From assembly GCA_027486405.1 (NCBI GenBank), contig JAIXPD010000052.1, positions 1 through 64,000 on the forward strand: a stretch of 64,000 bases of DNA. The letters are read 5' to 3'. Both the position numbers and the translations under genes were made by a program. The notes under the pieces are model-generated. The model had not been told where the DNA came from and did not search any database. It was given only the letters and a program-made list of their open reading frames with translations. Numbering within the stretch: the stretch's first letter is position 1; each line of letters starts with the position of its first letter. Origin of the DNA: Azospirillum sp. (GTDB lineage Bacteria; Pseudomonadota; Alphaproteobacteria; Azospirillales; Azospirillaceae). Shown one piece after another: positions 35,596 to 44,185 of this stretch.

Positions 35596-35628
35596 GAATT
35601 GATTGCGTCATTCCGACGCAATCAATTC
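35596..35628. promoter_or_regulatory. Perfect 14-bp inverted repeat upstream of ccoG
   Basis: GAATTGATTGCGTC and GACGCAATCAATTC are exact arms around ATTCC, in an AT-rich patch about 150 bases before the ccoG start and 36 bases beyond the stop of the sigma-54 activator gene. A second palindrome, TGAATGCATTCA, lies at 35578-35589. The half-site TTGAT resembles FNR/FixK, but the spacing is far too long. It is an operator for another factor or a hairpin terminator of the upstream gene. Confidence 0.5.
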
Positions 35629-35664
35629 GTAACATGCAGTCAATGATTGATTGTATGGATTGAT

Positions 35665-37224
35665 TTAGCCCTTTGCCCGCAAGCCAAGCCGGGCCAGCTT
35701 TTTGTAAAAGGCCGCGCGCGACACCCCCAGGCGGCGGGCGGCGACCTCCGCCTTGCCATCGGACAGCGCCAACGCCCGACGCAGCAGATCGCGTTCAAAG
35801 GCGTCAAAGGCGCTGTCATAATCGGGAAGCGGCTCGGGCAACGCTACAATCGCATGGGCCACAATCGCATCGGCCACAATCGCATTGGCCGGGATCGCGC
35901 CGGGCAAGGGCGTTGCCACCGACGGCAACCGGGCAACGGCCGAAACCGGCATCGCGCCGCAGCGGGCGGTGGGCAGCGCCTCGGCCAGATCCTCCACGGT
36001 CAGGCGCGGGTTGTCGGTCAACAGGCAGGCGCGCTCCAGCACGTTGCGCAATTCGCGGACGTTGCCGGGCCAGGGGTGGCGGCTCAACACCTCCACCGCC
36101 TCGGGCGTCAGGCCGCGCGCGGGCAGGCCGGTGCGCGACGCGATGTCCTGCAACACGGATTCGGCGATGGCCTCCAACCCATGCCCCATCTCGGCCAGCG
36201 ACGGCAGGCGGATCGGCAGCACGTTCAGCCGGTAATAGAGATCGGCGCGGAACCGCCCATCCAAAATGCGCTGCTCCAAATCCACGTTGGTGGCCGCGAT
36301 CACCCGGACGTCGATCTTGATCGGGCGGTCCGACCCCAGCGGCTCGACCTCCTGTTCCTGAAGGGCGCGGAGCAGCTTGGCCTGCAAGCCCAGCGGCATG
36401 TCGCCGATCTCGTCCAGGAACAGGGTCCCGCCCTCGGCGGTTTTGAACCGCCCTTCCCGCCCGCGCCGGTCCATGCCGGTGTAGGCCCCCGCGACCGCGC
36501 CGAAGAACTCCGCCTCCAACAGCGTGTCGGGAATGGCGGCGACGTTGACGCCGACGAAGGGCCGACCGGAGCGCGCCGACAGGACATGGATGGATTGGGC
36601 GATCAGCTCCTTGCCGGTCCCGGTTTCGCCCATCAGCAGGATCGGCGCGTCGGAGCGCGCCGCCAACCGCGCCCGCCGCTTCACCTCCAGACAGGCCGGG
36701 CTGTCGCCGACGTAGCTTTGCAGGCTGTAGCGGGGCTGGCGCCGCTCGTCCAACCGCCGCTTGGTCGCCGCCAGTTCGGCTTCCAACCGCGACAGTTCGG
36801 CCAACAGCGGTTTCAACCGGTGCAGACTGTCGTACAAAACGAAGCCGACCGCCCCCACCACCGCCCCGTCATCGTCGATCAGGGGAAAGCGGGACACCAC
36901 CAGCCGCTGCGCGCCGAACCGCATCAGGTCGAGCAAAATCGGCTGCCCGGTGGCGATCACCTGCCGCATCTGCGAGTTGGGGATGATCTCCTCCACCTCG
37001 CGGCCAATCGCCTGGGCCGGGTCGGCGATGCCCAGCATGCGGGCGTATTTGGCGTTGATCCAGGTGACGCGGGCGTCCCGGTCCACCGCCACCGTGCCTT
37101 CGGATTGCTTGTCGAGCGCCTCGAACAGCGACGGCATGGCGCGACCGCGCAGCGCGTCCGGCTCCACACCGAACGCGCCGGCAAAACCGCGCGCAAGCCC
37201 GCCGTCACCGGGGATCCCCGTCAT
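35665..37224 (-). CDS. PAS-domain sigma-54 enhancer-binding protein
   Basis: 519 residues. A PAS domain (about 40-140) is followed by an AAA+ domain with Walker A GETGTGKE, the sigma-54 contact loop GAYTGM (normally GAFTGA), Walker [11 protein letters not shown] and the arginine-finger motif [12 protein letters not shown] linker with an Ala-Ile-Val repeat precedes a Fis-type helix-turn-helix ([19 protein letters not shown]). It should activate sigma-54 promoters in response to a ligand at the PAS domain. A candidate target is the operon at 27 kb, but nothing here proves it. ATG 37224 has GGGGAG upstream and lies 14 bases after the epimerase stop. Confidence 0.88.
   Translation of the reverse strand: MTGIPGDGGLARGFAGAFGVEPDALRGRAMPSLFEALDKQSEGTVAVDRDARVTWINAKYARMLGIADPAQAIGREVEEIIPNSQMRQVIATGQPILLDLMRFGAQRLVVSRFPLIDDDGAVVGAVGFVLYDSLHRLKPLLAELSRLEAELAATKRRLDERRQPRYSLQSYVGDSPACLEVKRRARLAARSDAPILLMGETGTGKELIAQSIHVLSARSGRPFVGVNVAAIPDTLLEAEFFGAVAGAYTGMDRRGREGRFKTAEGGTLFLDEIGDMPLGLQAKLLRALQEQEVEPLGSDRPIKIDVRVIAATNVDLEQRILDGRFRADLYYRLNVLPIRLPSLAEMGHGLEAIAESVLQDIASRTGLPARGLTPEAVEVLSRHPWPGNVRELRNVLERACLLTDNPRLTVEDLAEALPTARCGAMPVSAVARLPSVATPLPGAIPANAIVADAIVAHAIVALPEPLPDYDSAFDAFERDLLRRALALSDGKAEVAARRLGVSRAAFYKKLARLGLRAKG
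35846..35890 (-). repeat. Three 15-bp tandem units in the activator gene
   Basis: ACAATCGCAT(G/C/T)GGCC occurs three times in a row, encoding Ala-Ile-Val-Ala/His/Asp units in the linker between the AAA+ and helix-turn-helix domains. Confidence 0.85.
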
Positions 37225-37237
37225 CCCGGACTCCCCG

Positions 37238-38509
37238 TCATCCCAGCGCGATCCGTCCCTGGGCCAGCCCACCGGCGATGCTGCCGGTGGTGGGGACCAG
37301 CGGGATCAGGCAGGCTTGCAAGGCGTGATACAGGTCGGGTTTGCCGAAGAAGGGGTTGACGGTGGGCTGCATGTCCTCGCCCAACTGGGGATGCCAGCCG
37401 CCATGCTCCCGGTCGATCAGGCGGGTGGCGCTGAAATTCCAAATCCGCCGATACCATTCCTCATAGAACGGATCGCCGTCGGTGGCGTTGAGGAAGGCCG
37501 CCGCCCCGATGCCCTCGCAACAGGGCCACCAATAGCGCTCGCGGATGCGCGGCGACCCATCCCATTCCAGCGTGTAATAGAAACCACCGGTCTTCGCGTC
37601 CCAGCCGTCGGCCACCGCCTGCCGAAACAGGCTGGACGCAGCACCCGGCATCCAGTCCACCTTACGGCCACCCATCTCCCACAATTGCAGCAACAGGCGC
37701 GCCCATTCCAGCCAATGGCCGGGGGTGGTCCCATAGGGGCGGAACATCGGGCTGCCGGAATAGTCGCGGTCCAGGCTCCAATCCGTGCGGAAATGCTCGG
37801 GCAGACGCCAATCATTGGCCGCCGCGTGGCGGCGCACGATCAGGTCGGCGATGCGTTCGGCCCGGCGCAGATAGTGGCTGTCGCCGGTCGCCTCGAACGC
37901 CGCCATCAGCGCTTCGGTCAGGTGCATGTTGGAATTCTGGCCGCGATACCGGTCGAAGCTGCGCCAATCGCGGGTGAACTCCTCCGCCACCGCGCCGTGC
38001 TCCTCCTCCCAGAACCGCTCGTCCAGGATGGTGGACACGTCGGTCAACAGCCGGTCGGCGTCGGGATGCCCGGCCAGCTTGGCGCTCGACGCCGCCAGCA
38101 GGACAAAGGCGTGGCCGTAGGCCTGTTTGGTGTCGTCGGTCGGCGCGTCGTACCCCACGCCCCAGAAATAGCCGCCATGGACCGAATCGCGGTGGCCGTT
38201 CCACAGAAAATCCATGCCATGGTCGATCAGCGCGTCGGCACCGGGCCGCCCCAGCAGATGGGCGATGGCAAAGCAATGGACCATGCGGGTGGTGACGTGC
38301 AGGGCGCGGCCCGGACGGGCACCCGGAACGGCACCCGGAGCCAAGGGACGCCCCTGCGAATCGAGTTCATGGAAACCGCCCAGCGGGTTGATGCTGGCCT
38401 TCTCGAAAAAGGCGAACAGATCGTCCGCCTGCCGCAGCAACCAGGCCCGATGGCTGGGCAGGCTGGTCCATGCGGGGGACGCGGAGGACGGAGGAATCGG
38501 GGTGGTCAC
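37238..38509 (-). CDS. AGE-family (N-acylglucosamine 2-epimerase-like) isomerase
   Basis: 423 residues, an all-alpha (alpha/alpha)6 barrel pattern with GGFHELDSQGRPL near the start, RMVHCFAIAHLLG, MHLTEALMAAFEATGD, GHWLEWARLLLQLWEM and a C-terminal HGGWHPQLGED. The pattern is that of AGE/YihS-type ketose-aldose isomerases such as mannose isomerase or cellobiose 2-epimerase relatives; the substrate is open. GTG 38509 is taken as start because TTGGAG lies about 10 bases upstream and the usual N-terminus follows. The gene runs into the sigma-54 activator gene with a 13-base gap. Confidence 0.85.
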   Translation of the reverse strand: MTTPIPPSSASPAWTSLPSHRAWLLRQADDLFAFFEKASINPLGGFHELDSQGRPLAPGAVPGARPGRALHVTTRMVHCFAIAHLLGRPGADALIDHGMDFLWNGHRDSVHGGYFWGVGYDAPTDDTKQAYGHAFVLLAASSAKLAGHPDADRLLTDVSTILDERFWEEEHGAVAEEFTRDWRSFDRYRGQNSNMHLTEALMAAFEATGDSHYLRRAERIADLIVRRHAAANDWRLPEHFRTDWSLDRDYSGSPMFRPYGTTPGHWLEWARLLLQLWEMGGRKVDWMPGAASSLFRQAVADGWDAKTGGFYYTLEWDGSPRIRERYWWPCCEGIGAAAFLNATDGDPFYEEWYRRIWNFSATRLIDREHGGWHPQLGEDMQPTVNPFFGKPDLYHALQACLIPLVPTTGSIAGGLAQGRIALG

Positions 38510-39062
38510 GGGCGAATGCTCCAATCGGCGCCTGTTGGTGTGGGTGCGTCCGGCGGTGCGCCATCCGTCCGGGCCGTCGTTCCGCGCCGCCACACGCCCG
38601 TATCTGCGGTTGAGCAGAACCGGCCCGCGCCTGCGGCACCTCCCGCCGCGCATGGTGGCGGACGGGCCGGGTCCCGCGCAAGCCCCACCACATGGCACCT
38701 TGGGACGAGACAGGGACCAGTCCTTCCACCGTAGGCCTCCACCCCATCAAGGTTTGAAACCTATCTTCAGGGTTTTCCTGACGAAATTTGCCTGTGCAAA
38801 CCACAGGCCCGGCTTATAGACTGATGTTCGGATAACGAAAATTGAAGAGTCGGCACGCTCTACTCAATGCAACAAAGCGCATAAAATTGCGCCCATCTTG
38901 GGAGGCTGGGACGTTCACGCCTTGGTTGTCAGACTTGACCTTGCTGGGTTGCTGACGGTCTGGTGGTGACGTCATTCTTGATCGCGACATTGTCCGTTTT
39001 GCCAGGACGACACACCCCGGTTGCAGGGAACCGGGGGACCGACCAGAAGGGGAGCCGGTAGG
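38510..39062. other. Divergent intergenic region
   Basis: 553 bases between the epimerase and the chemoreceptor. The GC falls after about 38760. A short inverted repeat GCCTGTG-CAAAC-CACAGGC lies at 38790-38808 and could be an operator. No convincing gene was found on either strand; frames here lack ribosome sites and family likeness. Confidence 0.5.
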
Positions 39063-40628
39063 ATGCTGAAGTTCATAACCCGAGCGCTGGCCATGCGGGT
39101 GGTCGTGCCCATTGCCCTGCTCGTCACCGTGATGGCCCTCATCACCGTCATCACCGCCGCCAAGATCAATCTGGAGGACGGCCGCACCTCGCTGGAGGAC
39201 CGCGCCGACGTGACCACCAAGATCATCGCGGGCGGCCTGACCGAAGCGCTGTGGAACGTGGACAAGGATTCGGCCACCGCCCAGCTCGCAGCACTGGCCA
39301 ACGACGCCGATTACGTCAGCAGCAAGGTGGTGGATCCCAAGGGCACGGTCTTTGCCAGTCACGGCAACGCGGCGGCCAGCGGCTCCCTGATCCTGGTCCG
39401 CAAGGCCGACATCGTGCGCAAGGCCGACGGCAAGACGTCGGTGCTGGGATCGGTCGAGGTTCGGCTGTCCGCCGCCCGCGCCGAAAAGCAGGCGCTGGAA
39501 CGGGCGACCATGCTGGCCATCGCCGGCATCGCCGCCCTGATCGCGGTCTGCGGCGTGCTGGCCTGGATCGTGCGCGGGGCGACCAAGCCCATCGTGCAGC
39601 TGACCGCCACCATGTCGCAACTGGCCTCGGGCGACACCACCACCGTGGTTCCGTCGCAGGACCGCAGCGACGAAATCGGCCGCATGGCCGCCGCCGTCCA
39701 GGTCTTCAAGGAACAGGGCATCGAGCGCCAGCATCTGCAATCCGAACAGGAGCGGATGCGCCAGCGCGCCGAGAGCGACCGCCGCGCCGCGATCGCCGGT
39801 GTGGCCGACAATTTCGAACGTCAGGTCAGCTCGGTGATGGCCGAGGTGTGCGCCACCGCCAACGAGATGGGCGATTCGACCCGCCAACTGAGCACCGCCG
39901 CCGAACGCAACGGCGAGGTCAGCCAGCGCGCCGCCGGGAACGCCGCGTCGGTCAACAGCAGCGTGGACAGCATGGCGGCGGCGGTCGAACAGCTCGCCGC
40001 GTCGATCCGGGAAATCTCCGGCCAGGCCCAGCGCTCGCAGCAGATCGCCGGGGAGGCATCGGTCCGCGCCAACCGTGCGGAGGAACGCGTCGCCGGGCTG
40101 GTCCAGGCGGCCGACAAGGTCAACGCGGTGGTGACGCTCATCAACTCCATCGCCAGCCAAACCAATCTGTTGGCGCTGAACGCCACCATCGAAGCCGCCC
40201 GCGCCGGGGAGGCCGGAAAGGGCTTCGCGGTGGTGGCCGGTGAGGTGAAGGCGCTGGCCAACCAGACCGCCAAGGCGACCGAGGAAATCGAAAGCCAAAT
40301 CCGCGCCATTCAGGAATCCACCGGGGCGGCGGCGGGTGAAATCACCGAAATCGCCAAGGTCGTCACCAGCGTCAGCGAAATCAGCGCCTCCATCGCCGCA
40401 GCGGTGGAGGAGCAGAACGCCGCCACCGGCGAAATCGGGCGCGGCGTGAACGAAGCGGCCCAAGGCGTCCGCGCCCTGCTGGGCGACGTCAACGCCACCA
40501 CCGCCGCCGCCGAACAGACCGGCGACGCCTCCGGCCGGTTGAGCGCGGCGATGACCTCGCTCCAGGCCCGCGTCAACGCCATGCAGGCCCAGGTGGGTGA
40601 TTTCGTCGGCTCCCTGCGCCGCGCCTGA
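39063..40628 (+). CDS. Methyl-accepting chemotaxis protein
   Basis: 521 residues. Helix 1 (VVVPIALLVTVMALITVITA), a small periplasmic region of about 110 residues with TEALWNVDKDSATAQLAALA (a double-helix/Cache-like element), helix 2 near 150-170, HAMP, and a cytoplasmic hairpin with [28 protein letters not shown] lies 8 bases before ATG 39063. It is an inner-membrane receptor of unknown ligand, and no CheW- or CheA-binding partner gene is adjacent. It is followed by tandem repeats and a clear terminator. Confidence 0.93.
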   Translation: MLKFITRALAMRVVVPIALLVTVMALITVITAAKINLEDGRTSLEDRADVTTKIIAGGLTEALWNVDKDSATAQLAALANDADYVSSKVVDPKGTVFASHGNAAASGSLILVRKADIVRKADGKTSVLGSVEVRLSAARAEKQALERATMLAIAGIAALIAVCGVLAWIVRGATKPIVQLTATMSQLASGDTTTVVPSQDRSDEIGRMAAAVQVFKEQGIERQHLQSEQERMRQRAESDRRAAIAGVADNFERQVSSVMAEVCATANEMGDSTRQLSTAAERNGEVSQRAAGNAASVNSSVDSMAAAVEQLAASIREISGQAQRSQQIAGEASVRANRAEERVAGLVQAADKVNAVVTLINSIASQTNLLALNATIEAARAGEAGKGFAVVAGEVKALANQTAKATEEIESQIRAIQESTGAAAGEITEIAKVVTSVSEISASIAAAVEEQNAATGEIGRGVNEAAQGVRALLGDVNATTAAAEQTGDASGRLSAAMTSLQARVNAMQAQVGDFVGSLRRA

Positions 40629-40661
40629 TCCCACGATCCCGGTCCCTGTTTGCGCCCTTCT

Positions 40662-40690
40662 TTGCGGCCCTCCTTGCGGCCCTCCTTGCG
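40662..40690. repeat. 12-bp tandem repeat before the terminator
   Basis: TTGCGGCCCTCC occurs twice in a row, followed by a partial third copy (TTGCG). It lies between the chemoreceptor stop and its terminator. Confidence 0.75.
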
Positions 40691-40727
40691 ATTGAGGCAC
40701 CGGTCTTCCGGTGCCTCAATCATTTTC
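40690..40727 (+). terminator. Terminator of the chemoreceptor gene
   Basis: A perfect 14-bp stem (40690-40703 with 40708-40721) and TCTT loop are followed by ATTTTC. Confidence 0.85.
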
Positions 40728-40848
40728 ATCAGGGCTTTTTTTGCTGCCCCGCCGGTTTCCGGTGAACCGCAAGGGCTGTGCTGACGTATGGGACAATCAA
40801 CGAAACAGCACGGCGGTCCGACCGCGCGCGACACCGGGAACACACCGC

Positions 40849-41532
40849 ATGATCACCGTCCATCACCTGAACAACTCGCGCTCCCAACGCATCCTGTGGC
40901 TGCTGGAAGAGATGGCGCTTCCCTACGACATCGTCCGTTACGAGCGGGATCCGCGCACGATGGCGGCACCGGCCAGCCTGCGCGCCGTCCATCCGCTGGG
41001 CAAATCCCCGGTCATCACCGACGATGACGGGACCGGCGCGCCGCTGACCATCGCCGAATCGGGGGCGATCCTGGAGCATCTGGCCGGTGCCCATGGCGAC
41101 GGATCCTTGCGCCCCTCGCCCAAGACGGCAGCCGGGCGGGCCTGCACCTATTGGCTGCATTACGCCGAGGGGTCGGTGATGCCGCTGCTGTTGCTGAAAC
41201 TGGTGCTGGTGCGCATGGGCGGTCCGCAAATGCCGTTCCTGCTGCGCCCGGTCGCCCGCAAGATCGCCGGGGCCGTCACCGCCGCCATGGTCGCCCCCCG
41301 CCTGACCCAGCATCTTGACCATGTCGAGGCCCACCTTGCGGCCAACCCCTGGTTCGCCGGAGACCAGTTCAGCGTCGCCGATGTCCAAATGAGCTTTCCG
41401 CTGGAAACCGCCGTGGCGCGGGCGGGCCTGGACGCCAGCCGACCGCACATCATGGCGTGGCTGGAGCGCATCCACGCCCGCCCGGCCTACCGTCGCGCGC
41501 TGGAACGGGGCGGCCCCTACGCCTACGCCTGA
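40849..41532 (+). CDS. Glutathione S-transferase
   Basis: 227 residues. An N-terminal thioredoxin-like domain has LNNSRSQRILWLLEEM (Ser/Arg at the glutathione site), LGKSPVI with the cis-Pro, and ESGAILEHLAG. An all-helical C-terminal domain ends ADVQMSFPLETAV and RPAYRRAL. It is a cytoplasmic conjugating or peroxidase enzyme. It is a single gene; the ribosome site before ATG 40849 is weak. The exact class and substrate are not evident. Confidence 0.9.
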   Translation: MITVHHLNNSRSQRILWLLEEMALPYDIVRYERDPRTMAAPASLRAVHPLGKSPVITDDDGTGAPLTIAESGAILEHLAGAHGDGSLRPSPKTAAGRACTYWLHYAEGSVMPLLLLKLVLVRMGGPQMPFLLRPVARKIAGAVTAAMVAPRLTQHLDHVEAHLAANPWFAGDQFSVADVQMSFPLETAVARAGLDASRPHIMAWLERIHARPAYRRALERGGPYAYA

Positions 41533-41559
41533 GCGTGAACGGCCGCGCGGTGCCGTGGC

Positions 41560-41593
41560 GCATGGGACGGATGCGCATGGGACGGATGCGCAG
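41560..41593. repeat. 15-bp tandem repeat
   Basis: GCATGGGACGGATGC occurs twice (41560-41574, 41575-41589) and starts again at 41590. It lies in the gap between the GST and sensor kinase genes. Confidence 0.8.
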
Positions 41594-41719
41594 CGTTCGG
41601 GCCAGGGACCCGCGCGCGCGTGGTAGGCTGCCGGATCGTCCTGAATCAGCCGCCGATCCCGCCACCACACCCCGAGGCACCGTGCCCCTTCAACCGCCCG
41701 TCCGCCCAAGCCTCCGCGC

Positions 41720-43600
41720 ATGCTGAGTCCACCCGCCATCCTGCTGCTGGGGGCGGTGCTGGTCACGCTGTGGATTGCTTGGCGTGGCGGTCGGCTGCCG
41801 CCCTTTCCCGGCCGGGTCAATTTTGTGGCGATGCAGCTTTCCGCCTCCTGGTGGGCGACCGCCGCCGCGCTGGAGATCATCGCCGTCACGCCGGACAGCA
41901 AGCAGTTCTGGGCCAAGATGGCCTGGGTCGGCATCGTCGGTGCCCCCAGCTTCTGGACCCTGTTCATCTGGTCCTACATCCATGGGGAATTGGCCGCGCG
42001 CTGGCGGCTGTTGCCCGTTGGCATGGGTCTGTTGACCTGGGTCGTGGCGATGACCAACGATCTGCACCGGCTGATGTATGTGTCGGCGGTGCCGATCAGC
42101 GACCAACACGGCGCGGCGTTGGACTACACGCACGGGTTCTGGTTCTTCGCCACCACGGTCTATCTCTACGCCTTCATGGTGTTGAGCGTCGTTGTCACCG
42201 CCAGCGGCATCCACCGCGCGGCCCCCGCCTATCGCGCCCATTATCTGGGCTTTCTGCTGGCGATGGCGGTCCCGTGGCTGGCCAACATCGGCTATGTCAC
42301 CGACAACGTCTTCCTGTTCGATTTCGATCCGACTCCCTTCAGCTTCCTGCTGATGGGCGCGGTGTTTTACTGGCTCATCACCCGGCGGCGTCTGTTCGCG
42401 CTGCTGCCGGTGGCCCGCCACGCCCTGTTGGACGCCATGCCCGACCCGGTTCTGGTGCTCGACGCCGACGGAACGGTGGTGGAGGCCAACCCGGCGGCCC
42501 ACGCCCTGCACCGCAAGCCTGGCGGGTTGATTGGCGGGCGGTTGGACGCGTTGCCCGCGCTGGACGCCCTGCTGTCCGGCCCGGCCCCGCTGCAAAACGG
42601 ATCCCCCGCCCGTCTGGTGGAGTTGCGGCACGGCACGGAGCAGCGGACCTATGAAGTGACCCTTGTCGCGCTGACCAGCCGCGCGGACCGGTCGGTGGGC
42701 CGGATGCTGCTGCTGCGCGACGTGACCCACCGCCGCCGGATCGAAGCCCGGCTGGAGGAAACGGTGGATCGCCTGATCGCCGCCCGGGCGGAGGCCGAAT
42801 CCCGCCTGATCGCCGAGCGGGAGGCCAAGCACACCCTGAACAGCTATCTGTCGATGGCCGCGCACGAGTTCAAAACCCCGCTCGCCATCATCGACAGCGC
42901 GGCGCAACTGCTGGGGGTCGAGGCCGAACGCCGGGCACCGACCATGCTGCCCCGGTTGGCCCGCATCCGGCAGGCGGTGCGGCGGCAGGTCAACCTTCTG
43001 GAAACCTGTCTGGCGGACGACCGGCTGTCCCACCCCACCGTCACCCTGCGGCTCGACACCATCGACCTGCCCAGCCTGCTGCGCGACACCGCCGAAGCCG
43101 CACCGAACCCGGACGACGGCGACCAGCCGATCCGGCTCGACCTTGCCGCCTGCCCGCCACGCCTGATCGGCGATTCGGCGCTGGTGGCGCTCTGCGTGCA
43201 CAATCTGCTGTCCAACGCGCTGAAATACTCCCCACCCGGCAGCCGCGTGGACCTGCACGCCAGCCTGGACACCGACGAGGAGGGCCGCGACCGGGTCACG
43301 CTGACCGTCATCGACGAGGGCATCGGCATCCCTCCGGACGCTCTGCCCCACATCTTCGACCGGTTCTACCGCGCGCCCAACGCCAGCGGCGCGCCCGGCA
43401 CCGGGGTTGGTCTGAACATGGTGCGCCGGATCGCCGCCCTGCATGGCGGCACCGTTCGGGTGGACAGCCGTGTGGGGGCGGGCAGCCGCTTCACCCTTCT
43501 CCTGCCGCTGGCCCCGCCCGCTTCTGGATCGACGGACACCCCGGACGGCATGGCAGCCATCGCCGAAACGGCGAGCTGGGATCCTCCGTCAGACCGATAG
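41720..43600 (+). CDS. Sensor histidine kinase with N-terminal 7TM domain and PAS
   Basis: 626 residues. Seven hydrophobic helices in the first 225 residues fit the histidine-kinase N-terminal 7TM domain (with NDLHRLMY and YVTDNVFLF). A PAS domain (about 232-345), a coiled coil, His382 in SMAAHEFKTPLAIID, and an ATPase domain (NLLSNALKYSPPG, DEGIGIP, GTGVGLNMVRR) follow. It is an inner-membrane sensor with no response regulator beside it. The kinase core resembles that of the REC-kinase at 19753. TRAP permease genes start 63 bases downstream and may share the transcript. Confidence 0.9.
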   Translation: MLSPPAILLLGAVLVTLWIAWRGGRLPPFPGRVNFVAMQLSASWWATAAALEIIAVTPDSKQFWAKMAWVGIVGAPSFWTLFIWSYIHGELAARWRLLPVGMGLLTWVVAMTNDLHRLMYVSAVPISDQHGAALDYTHGFWFFATTVYLYAFMVLSVVVTASGIHRAAPAYRAHYLGFLLAMAVPWLANIGYVTDNVFLFDFDPTPFSFLLMGAVFYWLITRRRLFALLPVARHALLDAMPDPVLVLDADGTVVEANPAAHALHRKPGGLIGGRLDALPALDALLSGPAPLQNGSPARLVELRHGTEQRTYEVTLVALTSRADRSVGRMLLLRDVTHRRRIEARLEETVDRLIAARAEAESRLIAEREAKHTLNSYLSMAAHEFKTPLAIIDSAAQLLGVEAERRAPTMLPRLARIRQAVRRQVNLLETCLADDRLSHPTVTLRLDTIDLPSLLRDTAEAAPNPDDGDQPIRLDLAACPPRLIGDSALVALCVHNLLSNALKYSPPGSRVDLHASLDTDEEGRDRVTLTVIDEGIGIPPDALPHIFDRFYRAPNASGAPGTGVGLNMVRRIAALHGGTVRVDSRVGAGSRFTLLLPLAPPASGSTDTPDGMAAIAETASWDPPSDR

Positions 43601-43663
43601 TTTCTTGCAAAGGGAAGGTGGCGCTGGGAATAATCCGCCCCTCACCACCAGGACTTTGGCAAG

Positions 43664-44185
43664 ATGAGCGATCACGACCCCACCGTCGTCAGACCGGTGC
43701 CCAAACCCCGCGTCCCGTTGGCCATTGAAGAGGTGCTGGTCGCCGCCACCATGGCGTTGGTCGCGCTCATCACCTTCGCCAACGTGGTGATGCGCTATCT
43801 GACCGACGTGTCCTTTGCCTTCACCGAGGAATACTCCATCGCTCTGATGGTCGTGCTGACCTTCCTGGGGGCGTCGGCGGCGGTGGTGAAGGACCGGCAC
43901 ATCCGCATCACCTTCATCACCGACAAGCTGTCGCCGCAAAACCGGCGGCGGGCGGAGGTGTTCGCCATGCTGTGCATGGCGGCGATGTACGGCCTGCTCG
44001 TGGGCTATGGCGCGTGGGCGACCTGGGACGATTACCGGTTCGAGGTCACGTCCCCGGCGCTGGGCGTGCCGCAATGGCTCTACACGCTCTGCCTGCCGGT
44101 GCTGTCGGTGGCGGTGCTGGGCAGGGCGATCGGGCGGATCATCCGCATCCGGCGCGGCACGGAAAAGCTGGAGGGCGAGGCGTGA
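43664..44185 (+). CDS. TRAP transporter small permease (DctQ type)
   Basis: 173 residues, four membrane helices, with the family pattern FANVVMRYLTDVSFAFTEEY in the first half and WATWDDYRFEVTSPALGVPQW in the second. With the large permease it forms a sodium-driven importer for organic acids. Its stop overlaps the GTG of the next gene (44182), so translation is coupled. No binding-protein gene (dctP) is adjacent. Confidence 0.93.
   Translation: MSDHDPTVVRPVPKPRVPLAIEEVLVAATMALVALITFANVVMRYLTDVSFAFTEEYSIALMVVLTFLGASAAVVKDRHIRITFITDKLSPQNRRRAEVFAMLCMAAMYGLLVGYGAWATWDDYRFEVTSPALGVPQWLYTLCLPVLSVAVLGRAIGRIIRIRRGTEKLEGEA

Noticed and set aside
35596..35628. FNR/FixK box before ccoG
   Set aside because: Half-sites TTGAT and ATCAA are present but 17 bases apart instead of 4, so it is not a CRP/FNR-type site.
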